From positions 1-20,126 of the forward strand of contig JAHQWX010000002.1 in NCBI GenBank assembly GCA_029856375.1: a DNA stretch of 20,126 nucleotides, written 5' to 3'. A program made the position numbers and the translations under genes. The stretch is from Promethearchaeia archaeon. Its GTDB lineage: Archaea > Asgardarchaeota > Lokiarchaeia > Sigyniarchaeales > SOKP01. Numbering within the stretch: position 1 is the stretch's first letter; the number at the start of each line of letters is the position of its first letter. Positions 7,288 to 14,951 of this stretch are shown piece by piece. Below the pieces are notes generated by a model that did not search any database, was not told the DNA's origin, and was given only the letters and a program-made list of their open reading frames with translations.

Positions 7288-8460
7288 TCACTCTTTTACT
7301 ACTACATTAGATTTACAATAAGGGCAGTGTTTATCTTTGGCGTATTTATTTTGTAAACAATCAGCGTGAAAATATGAGTTACATGCCTGACATTTGTAAA
7401 TATAGGTGTCTAAATTTTCGTCAAACATAATTCCACAGCCAGAATCCGCACAAACTGAATCTAGTATTTGCGGTAATTCATTGCTAAATTTAACTTTTTT
7501 TATAATTTTCAAATCATCTGAAGCTTCTAATTGTGGTTTTCGAGAAATAACGGGGATTTTCAAGAGATAATAGCAATACGGGCATCTTAACACTTTAAAT
7601 TGACTAGTTTCGGCGCTATCAGTTTGTTGCTGTTCCGCCCATTTAACCGCGCAATGTAAATGTATTGGTTTAAAACAGTTTGGACAAAATCTACCACACC
7701 CATAAAAACCAGTTTCGCATATTTGACAGTTAGTCTGATAACAAATCGAGCATTTTAAATCTTTTTTTTCTAAAGAAATATGTTGTCTCTGGTCCTCGGT
7801 AAGCTCTTCTAATTTTAATAGAGGTTCGGCGATTTCTACTTCTAATAAATTTAGGGTTTCTTTTCTTTTAGTGGTAATTAATGCCGAGCTAAAGATTTCT
7901 TTCTTTTGAGCTATTTTATTAATTAAATCGGTTAATTCAAATTGTTCGGTAATATAATGATAGTTGCCGCCAGTAATATCAGAAATGGTTTTTAATAAAT
8001 CTCCTGGAACCCTAGCTGGTCCAAACCGTATAACATCAATGATAATTCCGAGATCTTTGCCAATTTTGGCGATTTTAATGGGATTACCAGAAGAACCATG
8101 TTCAATCCCATCACTAAAGATGATTATTCGAGGGGTTTTTTGACCAATTTTTTTTAATTCATTGACGATAAGTTTTACTGCAGCGATTAATCCTTGTCCA
8201 AGATCCGAACCATTTTTAAATTGTGCATTATCTTTAATAAATTCAATCATTGGAGGGAGCTCATAAACCATTTCATTCAAAGCAATCGCAGAATTCGAAA
8301 ATAAAACAACTGAATAACGATCGTTTGAATCAATTTCGATTTTCTTCAACACAAGTTGTTTTAAGCATTTTAAAGCCCAATAAAACCTGCTGTGACCGAA
8401 AACATCCCTTCTCCACATGCTATTAGATACATCTATGATAATAACAGTGTCTTCAGACAT
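7288..8460 (-). CDS. vWA-domain protein with two zinc fingers, paralogue of the protein at 2618-3787
   Basis: A 390-residue protein, colinear with the one at 2618-3787. The vWA domain has D10-x-S12-x-S14, S85 in place of the usual Thr, and D117 in IIIFSDG, so the MIDAS is essentially intact. The first zinc finger contains C237-x2-C240, C259-x2-C262, H267, C270 and C293-x2-C296, plus extra C245, C248 and C255 in the loop. Its core FCPNCFKPIHLHCAVKWAEQ closely matches the paralogue's YCPSCGRPYHLHCAALWAKK. The second has C337, C342, C357-x2-C360, H365, C368 and C379-x2-C382. Overall identity is moderate, so duplication was not recent. Divalent-metal-dependent protein binding by vWA and a RING- or PHD-like role for the fingers are family inferences. 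The ATG at 8460 is immediately before the first vWA strand. It is probably transcribed with the downstream RtcB-like gene. Confidence 0.75.
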   Translation of the reverse strand: MSEDTVIIIDVSNSMWRRDVFGHSRFYWALKCLKQLVLKKIEIDSNDRYSVVLFSNSAIALNEMVYELPPMIEFIKDNAQFKNGSDLGQGLIAAVKLIVNELKKIGQKTPRIIIFSDGIEHGSSGNPIKIAKIGKDLGIIIDVIRFGPARVPGDLLKTISDITGGNYHYITEQFELTDLINKIAQKKEIFSSALITTKRKETLNLLEVEIAEPLLKLEELTEDQRQHISLEKKDLKCSICYQTNCQICETGFYGCGRFCPNCFKPIHLHCAVKWAEQQQTDSAETSQFKVLRCPYCYYLLKIPVISRKPQLEASDDLKIIKKVKFSNELPQILDSVCADSGCGIMFDENLDTYIYKCQACNSYFHADCLQNKYAKDKHCPYCKSNVVVKE

Positions 8461-8600
8461 TACCGAGGTAATTTAGCGAAACAACTCCACTATGATATTC
8501 TTCTAGTTATGAAATATAATAAAGAAACATTAATACAAAAATAAATAAGTTTTTATTAGTATTAATAATTCAGAACAACATGTTTGCGTTTGAAACTTAA

Positions 8601-9371
8601 ATGAGAAAATACATTCAACCATCTTTCGAAATAGACCAAAAGGGCAGAACAATTTGCAGAGAACACACTTTATATCGACTTTTTCTATTATTGAATAATA
8701 AAAACCCTTCGATAGATCAAATTAAAGACTCGATTTCCTGTAAAGACTGCTCACATTACATCAATAGAGAGTGTAATCAATTTAACATCTCAAATCCTAT
8801 AAATTGTCGCTCACACTCTTTACATAATTACTTGATATACCTAAATTATCCATCTTATTACGATGGAATTATGGACAATTTATTGAGGTGTCAAACTTGC
8901 GAACACTATTTTAAGGACGATTGTTATTTTCCGAAAAAAATTATCGATCGAATTGCTTTTAGGCAAAATTTGGCAAAATTTTACTATAGATTAGCTAAAT
9001 ACAGATGCCAATTATGTGGAGCTCCAATCCATAGAAATATTACGATAGTGCAGAGCCTTTATTACGAATCAGTTTATAATACCAAATTACCTCTTATTTG
9101 TTGTGAATGCCATAAGAGTTTAAATAAAGAAACTTTCATAGCGGATTCTAAAGAACGAGGAAGAGCGGCATTTGCTGGTATTCTTTTGTTTCTATTTTTA
9201 ATTTTAGGAATGCTTGCGTTAATATTAAGTAGATTTACATTATCTCTAGTTTTTATTGTACTCTTTTTTTCCGTAATTTCAATCTATATTCTTTCAAATG
9301 CTAATTACGACCTACGAAAAGGTCGCGAAGTTTATAACGAATTTAATGAAAAAATCAAATCTCACGATTGA
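8601..9371 (+). CDS. Membrane protein with duplicated 50-residue Cys/His module and zinc ribbon
   Basis: This 256-residue protein was not recognised as a named family. It contains two copies of a Cys/His module offset by exactly 50 residues: C19/C69, H22/H72, C47/C97, C50/C100, H52/H102, Y53/Y103 and C58/C108. The pattern is C-x2-H-x24-C-x2-C-x-H-Y-x4-C. A further ribbon-like site follows: C136-x2-C139 and C167-C-x-C170, surrounding a conserved ITIVQSLYYE segment. Two predicted transmembrane helices (about 189-209 and 213-232) lie near the C-terminus, with a short charged tail. The expected topology is a large cysteine-rich soluble head anchored by a helical hairpin. Zinc or another metal probably occupies the sites. 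It begins with ATG and is followed after only 7 bp by its shorter paralogue, so both are likely co-transcribed. Confidence 0.7.
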   Translation: MRKYIQPSFEIDQKGRTICREHTLYRLFLLLNNKNPSIDQIKDSISCKDCSHYINRECNQFNISNPINCRSHSLHNYLIYLNYPSYYDGIMDNLLRCQTCEHYFKDDCYFPKKIIDRIAFRQNLAKFYYRLAKYRCQLCGAPIHRNITIVQSLYYESVYNTKLPLICCECHKSLNKETFIADSKERGRAAFAGILLFLFLILGMLALILSRFTLSLVFIVLFFSVISIYILSNANYDLRKGREVYNEFNEKIKSHD

Positions 9372-9378
9372 TTTCTAA

Positions 9379-10023
9379 ATGAAAACGATAGAACCATCCT
9401 TCGAAATTGATGACAAAGGAAGAACTATTTGCGTAAAACACACAAAATATAAGTTGTTTAAAGAGCCCACTCAGTCATTTACTCAAGAAATTCAGCAAGA
9501 AGCATTGCTAACTTGTAAATCTTGCGAACACTATATGAACGACGATTGTTATTTTCCTCGCAGTCAAATCGATCTAATCGAAAAAAAAAAGCATCAGACG
9601 AGATTAAAATGCCATTTGTGTGGCGAGTTAATTCATAGACCTCTTACTATTATTCAGAGTTTATATTACGAAAAAAACTATAACATAAAGTTGCCTTTAG
9701 TTTGCTGTGCGTGTAATTATAATTTGCGTAAGGATAATTTCATGAGAAATATGACGATAAAATTGGATGAAGCTTTAAAAAAAGTAATGATTTCAAGTTT
9801 TGTTATATTTATGTGCTTTATTGGTATTCCTCTTACATTAGTATTTTTCTCTCTTATCGCCTCGATGCCTATTTCTGCAATTAGCGCCCTTTTTCTTCCG
9901 ATATTTGCTTTTGGGGCAATCTTTTCAGTGGTAATCGTTAATAATTTGAAGAAATTATGGTATTATATGAAGGGGAAAAAATATTACCAAAAATTCTTTA
10001 CTCAATTAAAAATCGCTGATTAA
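9379..10023 (+). CDS. Membrane protein with single Cys/His module and zinc ribbon, paralogue of the preceding gene
   Basis: This 214-residue protein shares its start with its neighbour (PSFEIDDKGRTIC against PSFEIDQKGRTIC) but has only one Cys/His module: C18, H21, C46, C49, H51, Y52 and C57, with the same internal spacing. The first part of the module resembles the neighbour's first copy, while the CKSCEHYMNDDCYFP part resembles its second copy. The ribbon C78-x2-C81 ... C109-C-x-C112 and the LTIIQSLYYE segment are conserved at the same spacing. Two transmembrane helices (about 138-160 and 164-187) are followed by a basic tail. It starts 7 bp after the preceding stop with no clear Shine-Dalgarno site, suggesting tandem duplication and an operon. 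The function is unknown; a membrane-associated metal-binding or protein-interaction role is inferred. Confidence 0.7.
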   Translation: MKTIEPSFEIDDKGRTICVKHTKYKLFKEPTQSFTQEIQQEALLTCKSCEHYMNDDCYFPRSQIDLIEKKKHQTRLKCHLCGELIHRPLTIIQSLYYEKNYNIKLPLVCCACNYNLRKDNFMRNMTIKLDEALKKVMISSFVIFMCFIGIPLTLVFFSLIASMPISAISALFLPIFAFGAIFSVVIVNNLKKLWYYMKGKKYYQKFFTQLKIAD

Positions 10024-10049
10024 AAATAAAAATGGTTTAATAGAGAAAA

Positions 10050-11159
10050 TTATCCGAGATTTCCTGCCCAACCCCTCACAAATTTTCTCATCTTTACTTG
10101 GCGAGTAGTGATTTCGTCCATCTGTGATTTTGTTTTGTTTTTTAAAATATAAAATTCGGGGACAAAATCGTGTTTTATGAAATATTCTCTCAACTCTCGT
10201 GAGATAAGTGAGTTAGGAATATGATTAGGATTATTTTCAAAAGTACTGAAATTGTTTTCCCACTTCTCAATAAATGAGAAAATATCAGGGTAATTTCTAA
10301 ATAACGGCAATATACCCATTTGATTTTTAGTGGTAACTGAGATATTTGCTTCTTTAAGTGAAAATCTATTACCATTAAACGATATGGCAAAACCCCCTTC
10401 GGTATTTACTCGAGAGAGCATGTTGATATCAGTAATCGAGTCACCAACTGCAATTACTTTCGAAAGTGGAACACCAGTCCTTTTGGCAATGGCTTCAGCA
10501 GCAAGTTCCTTGCGCTTACCGCCTCTAACTTTTACTTCGTTCATTACGCGATGGTATTCAGATTTTTCTCCAAGCCAGAAGAAACGATTTAAATCGTCAA
10601 TAATTAAATCAAGATTTTTATTATTATCGAGATATTTTTGAAATATTAAAAATATCAATATTTCTACTGTTTCTTCTATTTTAGAAAGGTCAATTTTTAG
10701 TTTCTCAATATTTAAATCCGTACAATACACATGGTCGGTTTCTATACCAATTGCTTCCGTTACTGAATACGCAAATTGAGTATAACTCGTTGAGATAACA
10801 AAAACTTCCCAATCGTTATGCAGCTCTTTCATACATTCAACAGCTCCGGGTAACAGTCCAAGGTTCTGCTTTGCAATAGTCTTCAATTCGCTGTCGTTGA
10901 AGGAAAAAATATAGAGAGGCGCCATAAGCCTTAAAGTATCACCGGGTTGATATTCGGGAATTCTTAATTTTTCTTTTACGCCAGGAACATCTATTAAATA
11001 ATCGTCGTAATTCGAGATCATTACAAAAAATTCGCCCATATCGTAGCTCTCTAAACCTAATTTGGGTTTATCTTTTAGCAATCGTCCCAACTCTGCGGCA
11101 AAATCTAACGCTGATATGGGACCTTCTAGGTCCCATAAACACACTTTCTTATTTTCCAT
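10050..11159 (-). CDS. HAD-superfamily phosphatase of the archaeal EhaR-like/COG4030 type
   Basis: A 369-residue soluble hydrolase with all four HAD motifs: motif I WDLEGP (D10 nucleophile, E12 in place of the usual second Asp), motif II VISTS (S123/T124), motif III K215 in RGGKRKEL, and motif IV GDSITD (G239-D244). The DxEG form of motif I occurs in ThrH, MtnC and archaeal EhaR-like phosphatases; EhaR-like proteins are what I recall best with DLEGP. An extended cap region lies between motifs I and II and again before motif III. The substrate cannot be told from the sequence; a small phosphorylated metabolite is likely. It is the last gene of a probable purD, OB-fold-like, HAD transcription unit, 23 bp after the middle gene, and converges on the membrane-protein gene ending at 10023. 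Confidence 0.75.
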   Translation of the reverse strand: MENKKVCLWDLEGPISALDFAAELGRLLKDKPKLGLESYDMGEFFVMISNYDDYLIDVPGVKEKLRIPEYQPGDTLRLMAPLYIFSFNDSELKTIAKQNLGLLPGAVECMKELHNDWEVFVISTSYTQFAYSVTEAIGIETDHVYCTDLNIEKLKIDLSKIEETVEILIFLIFQKYLDNNKNLDLIIDDLNRFFWLGEKSEYHRVMNEVKVRGGKRKELAAEAIAKRTGVPLSKVIAVGDSITDINMLSRVNTEGGFAISFNGNRFSLKEANISVTTKNQMGILPLFRNYPDIFSFIEKWENNFSTFENNPNHIPNSLISRELREYFIKHDFVPEFYILKNKTKSQMDEITTRQVKMRKFVRGWAGNLG

Positions 11160-11182
11160 TTTTCAACATGTAAACTTCTCAA

Positions 11183-11536
11183 TTATTCTCGATCAAGTAA
11201 TACAAATTCAGAGACTTTATTCATATAAGGGGGATCTTGTGATTTGTCTATCATACCTGTAACGCTTACTTTAGTTCCAACAAATCTTTTTGGATTCACA
11301 ATACCAGTTTTAACCATTTCGCCAGTATTATTATTGATAAAATACACTACGCTCTTTTCGAATTTTTGTATGCCAAGGGATTGATCTGATAAATACACTC
11401 GCACTTTCGTGCCATCATGCTGTTTAATTAAAATGTGATGGTATCCCGATTTTGGTGTTTTTCTATAGTCTCTGTAAAGTTTACTATCGCTAACTCCAAT
11501 AATAATACCAGTAATTTCTTCTCTTTCTTTAATCAT
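11183..11536 (-). CDS. Small OB-fold-like protein
   Basis: A protein of about 117 residues with alternating short strands: EEITGIIIGVSD, YHHILIKQHDGTKVRVYLSD, KSVVYFINN, VGTKVSVTGMID and KVSEFVLLD. The order, the VGTKVSVTGM strand and the final NK-x-SEFVLLD strand are typical of OB-fold nucleic-acid-binding domains, but no specific family is recognised. An upstream in-frame TTG at 11551 would add five residues; the ATG at 11536 is preferred as the stronger start codon. It lies just after purD and before the HAD phosphatase on the same strand, so co-transcription is likely. Binding to RNA or single-stranded DNA is inferred from the fold only. Confidence 0.55.
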   Translation of the reverse strand: MIKEREEITGIIIGVSDSKLYRDYRKTPKSGYHHILIKQHDGTKVRVYLSDQSLGIQKFEKSVVYFINNNTGEMVKTGIVNPKRFVGTKVSVTGMIDKSQDPPYMNKVSEFVLLDRE

Positions 11537-11557
11537 TTTTTTCAATATCAATAACTA

Positions 11558-12892
11558 TTACGACTTAAGCACTGAATTCATGTGGTCGATTCGTTTTTGT
11601 AATAATTCTCGCGTTCCCACATCGCTTCTGTGAAATAGTTTTCCATCAACACAACTTATTGCTTTTTCGGCAATTTGTTCAGCTTTTTGAAGAGTGGCAG
11701 CTACTCCTAATACCCCAATTGCTCTTGAAGTTGTTGTATAGATTGAATCATCTTTTTTATATACAGAAGCGTAATAAAGCCGGGCCCCTATTTCAGAAAT
11801 TTTTTCTTTATTAATCGTTATTTTTTGGTCTTTTAGGGGAGATACGGGATATCCTTCAGGCGCTAAATATTTACATACTGTTGCCTTTCTTTCAAAATTC
11901 AATCTTATTGGTAAATTTCCGTCCAATATGTTGTAACATAAATCTAAAAAGTTATCCTTCAAAATTGGTAACACGTTCATTGCTTCAGGGTCTCCAAACC
12001 TTACATTAAACTCGATTAATTTTAATCCACCTTTAACTTTCATGAATTGCCCATATAAGAAGCCTTTATACATTACTCCAGTTTCCATTTTCAACGCATT
12101 TATTACTCGGTTCATCTCAGAGATTGCATCGTTAACATCCATAAAATCCACAAATGGTAATACGTGATCTTCCATACTATAAGATCCCATACCGCCGGTG
12201 TTAGGACCTTCGTCGTGGTTATACGCTCTTTTATGATCTTGTACTAACGGAGTTCCAACTACTCTGTTGCCATCAACTAATGCTTGTATGGTGAATTCTT
12301 CACCATCTATCTTCTCTTCGATAACAAAATGAGAACCTTGGTTTATTAGTTCTTCACAGTATGCAAGCACCTCTTCTTTTGAAAATAGATGATCTCCAAA
12401 TACTTTAACACCCTTACCGCCTGTCAATCCATCGGGCTTCACTACGACATTCTCTAAACCAAGATCTTGTATGAAGCTGTCGACTCCAGCCATGGATTCA
12501 AAAGTCTTGAAAATTAAATTCGATTTTATTTGGTGATTTTCAAGTAATTGTCTAGTAAAGATTTTGGAGCCTTCTAGCTGTGCTGCTTCTATACTAGGAC
12601 CAATACATGGTATTTGGGCCTTTTCCAAAGCATCCACAATACCAACTACTAATGGTGATTCGGGACCAATAACTGCGAAATCTAATTCCTTTTCTTTGAC
12701 GTAATTAATGAGTTCTTTAAAGTTATCTTCCTTCTCAATTCTAATTCTTCCATTGCTTATCTCATCAAGACCTGCGTTTTTAAAACTCATGAAAGCGTGT
12801 ACCATAGCACCGCCTTTAGCAAGTGCTTCAGCAATTGCATGTTCTCTTGCACCGTGACCAATAACGACAACCTTTGACAAATTTATTCCCAC
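11558..12892 (-). CDS. purD: Phosphoribosylamine-glycine ligase (GAR synthetase)
   Basis: It joins 5-phosphoribosylamine to glycine with ATP in the second step of purine synthesis, in the cytoplasm. The 444-residue chain shows the family's N-terminal dinucleotide-like loop GHGAREHA (12-19), usually G-x-G-x-REHA, then an ATP-grasp core with VVKPDGLTGGKGV (150-162), EEF (198-200) for the DGEEFTIQ strand, DEGPNTGGMG (227-236) and RFGDPEAMNVLP (298-309). The EAM ending of that last motif, rather than the bacterial ETQ/ECQ, is as I recall the archaeal form. The length is normal, with an intact C-terminal domain. The GTG at 12892 is chosen because a clear TATA box lies 27 bp upstream; a TTG four codons in is possible. 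It heads a probable three-gene unit. Confidence 0.95.
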   Translation of the reverse strand: MGINLSKVVVIGHGAREHAIAEALAKGGAMVHAFMSFKNAGLDEISNGRIRIEKEDNFKELINYVKEKELDFAVIGPESPLVVGIVDALEKAQIPCIGPSIEAAQLEGSKIFTRQLLENHQIKSNLIFKTFESMAGVDSFIQDLGLENVVVKPDGLTGGKGVKVFGDHLFSKEEVLAYCEELINQGSHFVIEEKIDGEEFTIQALVDGNRVVGTPLVQDHKRAYNHDEGPNTGGMGSYSMEDHVLPFVDFMDVNDAISEMNRVINALKMETGVMYKGFLYGQFMKVKGGLKLIEFNVRFGDPEAMNVLPILKDNFLDLCYNILDGNLPIRLNFERKATVCKYLAPEGYPVSPLKDQKITINKEKISEIGARLYYASVYKKDDSIYTTTSRAIGVLGVAATLQKAEQIAEKAISCVDGKLFHRSDVGTRELLQKRIDHMNSVLKS

Positions 12893-12912
12893 TTTTTTTG
12901 AAATTCAATATA

Positions 12913-12924
12913 TTTTTATATAAA
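12913..12924 (-). promoter_or_regulatory. TATA box for purD
   Basis: TTTATATAAAAA on the minus strand is centred about 27 nt upstream of the purD GTG start. This is an archaeal TATA spacing that would place the transcription start at the start codon, indicating a leaderless message. It is one of the clearest promoters in the window. Confidence 0.6.
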
Positions 12925-13089
12925 CCTAGTGAATGGATTAAAAAATACTTATTATTAAACAATGAATAGATAATCCAATCACCTTTTCTCAGTTTGAACC
13001 AACTATTAAGATTAAGTTTTTTAAGACTCAAAAGTAATATTAATTTAACGAATAAGATGGAAAAAAGCGATTAAATAAAGAGCTAGACC

Positions 13090-13428
13090 ATGCTAGAATT
13101 TGTAATTTTATTAATTTTTGGAGTTTTAATTGCTCTATTGATTTTGGCCACCTATTTAATTGCTAAAAAAGAAGATAGAGGAATTATCACATCATTAATT
13201 TCAATATTTGGTTTAATTGGTTTTGAAATGTTCATTTATATACCTTCAATTCAGTTTCTCATATTAGGATGCATCCTAGTTTTAATGTTATTCATTGTAA
13301 GCAAATATCTACTACCAAGATTATTTCACTATAGCGAAATGTTTTTGTTTTCTGAGCAGAAACCGGAAATATGGGAGAGTTTGCGAGTCTCAACCACTAT
13401 AATAGAAAAAGAAGAAAACGAGGATTAA
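13090..13428 (+). CDS. Small three-helix membrane protein, possibly NuoJ/MrpB/MbhD-like
   Basis: A 112-residue protein with three predicted membrane helices (about 2-24, 31-50 and 53-76) and a charged C-terminal tail. The arrangement (short helix, KKED turn, then GIITSLISIFGLIGFEMFIYIPSI and a Leu/Ile-rich third helix) is reminiscent of NuoJ or DUF4040 subunits of complex I and Mrp/Mbh antiporters, but no diagnostic residue proves it. Its position 11 bp before an antiporter-like subunit supports that view. No other hydrogenase or complex I subunits lie nearby. No clear Shine-Dalgarno site precedes the ATG; the DNA upstream (12925-13089) is AT-rich. Confidence 0.5.
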   Translation: MLEFVILLIFGVLIALLILATYLIAKKEDRGIITSLISIFGLIGFEMFIYIPSIQFLILGCILVLMLFIVSKYLLPRLFHYSEMFLFSEQKPEIWESLRVSTTIIEKEENED

Positions 13429-13439
13429 TCGAAAAGAAA

Positions 13440-14936
13440 ATGATATTAGAATTATATACGCTTATCCCTGCAATCCTGTTATTTTTTGGACTTTTCTGGT
13501 CAATTGCATATCCGGACACAAGTTATAGAAGAAAAATCTTATTAGCTTTAAGCACGATCTCTTTGATTTTTAACACCTTCAATCTTACAATTTTCATATT
13601 ATTTAACCTTCAATCGACCGATTTTTATATGAATTTAAATTCGGGGACTATACTTGCGCTTGAAATTATACTTGGATTAGGTTATATTGCACTAAATTTC
13701 TCTAAAGATGAAATACGAGGATTTTCTAACGAGCACATTTTTGATTCCTTATTGTTAGTAATAATTTTGTGCTTAATTGGTGCAGCAGTAACAACTAATC
13801 TTGTAGCGATTACGGCATTTTTTGCAATCATTCTAATTTCTCTAAGTATAATCTTCTATTTTGGACATTATTTGAAGCCATATGAGTTACTCGCACAATT
13901 CTACATAATGATTTTTATTGGTATTACATGCGTACTCGTAGGAGTTATTTTAACATTCTTAGAGACGAATTCTTTGTTATTAACAGAAATTGCAGAGGCA
14001 GAATTTAATGCTTTTACTAGACTAATTATATCCTTATTATTTTTTATTGGTCTGGGATTACCATGTGGAATATTACCTTTTACTTTAAAACGCTATTATC
14101 AAGATGCTTCTTTTACGGCGTTTTTTACATACGCTCTTTTAGTAATCCCCCAATTTACCTTGATTTTAAATAAATTGCTCGTTAAAATATCGTTTGATTC
14201 TTTTTTAAATAGTCTCTTTATAGTAATAATTGCTACTATAGGCTTAATTATTTGTTTAATACACACTCTTACAGAGACCTTCACTTCACTTGATGGAAGA
14301 TCTTATTCGATAAAAAAGATAATTGGATATTCCATAAATTCCGATTTTAATATAGTTTTATTAACATCGGCATATATTGGGTTATTGCCTTCGGATTTAT
14401 TGAGTACGGAATTATGGAATTACACCTTTTTATTTGTCTTTATTTTCGTTTTTGTAAAAGCTTTATTGATATACAGCCTAAAACCAGTAGTTATCGAAAC
14501 ATTAGACGACAACATCAAAGTTTTAGGTGGTTTTTTCAAGAATTATAAAGTTTTTGGAATTTCTTATTTAATTAGTGGACTTCTTTTCTCAGTTCCATTT
14601 ATGCTTGGAAGCATGCTATTAGATTTGGTTTTACCTATTACTACAAATTCGGTATTAAATTTACCTCATATATCGTTCATAGGATTTACAATTGTTACAA
14701 TTATTGTGTGTTATTTTATAATCACTTTAATTTGGATTTCAATCACATTTAACGATATCTTCTTCGGGACAGAGAAACACTTTAAACACAAGGAGGTTCG
14801 GAAAATAAATAAGGTTGATTATATTCCTCAAATTATATTGTTGGGATTTATTGCGTTTTTATGCTTATTCTATTTACTAAGTTCCGATTTATTCTTACAA
14901 ATACTAAATTATTTCAATCAAAACTTCATTTCTTAA
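13440..14936 (+). CDS. Complex I/Mrp antiporter-like (NuoN/MrpD family) membrane protein with altered proton channel
   Basis: A protein of about 498 residues with some 13-14 hydrophobic helices. The segment GLGLPCGILPFTLKRYYQDAS (204-224) lines up with the TM7 signature [22 protein letters not shown] that I recall for NuoN, and KKIIGYSINSDF (292-303) resembles the KRLLAYSSISH turn. The family's proton path normally needs a Glu in TM5 and a Lys in TM7. Here TM5 reads AFFAIILISLS, with Ile where Glu is expected, and the TM7 Lys is Pro. The family fold thus seems kept while pumping residues are lost. The protein may be non-pumping, structural, or use other residues. ATG at 13440 is preferred over the ATG at 13371, which would overlap the preceding gene and add a highly basic leader. 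It is followed by a roadblock-like gene after 15 bp. Confidence 0.6.
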   Translation: MILELYTLIPAILLFFGLFWSIAYPDTSYRRKILLALSTISLIFNTFNLTIFILFNLQSTDFYMNLNSGTILALEIILGLGYIALNFSKDEIRGFSNEHIFDSLLLVIILCLIGAAVTTNLVAITAFFAIILISLSIIFYFGHYLKPYELLAQFYIMIFIGITCVLVGVILTFLETNSLLLTEIAEAEFNAFTRLIISLLFFIGLGLPCGILPFTLKRYYQDASFTAFFTYALLVIPQFTLILNKLLVKISFDSFLNSLFIVIIATIGLIICLIHTLTETFTSLDGRSYSIKKIIGYSINSDFNIVLLTSAYIGLLPSDLLSTELWNYTFLFVFIFVFVKALLIYSLKPVVIETLDDNIKVLGGFFKNYKVFGISYLISGLLFSVPFMLGSMLLDLVLPITTNSVLNLPHISFIGFTIVTIIVCYFIITLIWISITFNDIFFGTEKHFKHKEVRKINKVDYIPQIILLGFIAFLCLFYLLSSDLFLQILNYFNQNFIS

Positions 14937-14942
14937 AAGGAG
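14937..14942 (+). promoter_or_regulatory. Shine-Dalgarno site for the roadblock-like gene
   Basis: AAGGAG directly follows the TAA of the membrane-protein gene and lies 9 nt before the ATG at 14952. It is one of the few good Shine-Dalgarno matches in the window, as expected for an internal operon gene. Confidence 0.65.
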
Positions 14943-14951
14943 CGACGATTT

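Noticed and set aside
10330..10641. Plus-strand open frame opposite the HAD phosphatase motif III-IV region
   Set aside because: It overlaps strongly conserved HAD motifs on the other strand and has no independent support.
12828..13031. 67-codon minus-strand frame spanning the purD start
   Set aside because: It overlaps the purD start in another frame and the purD TATA box, and has no coding features.
13371..13439. Upstream ATG for the antiporter-like gene, giving a very basic 23-residue leader
   Set aside because: It would overlap the preceding gene in another frame, and the basic stretch is better explained as that gene's acidic tail read out of frame.
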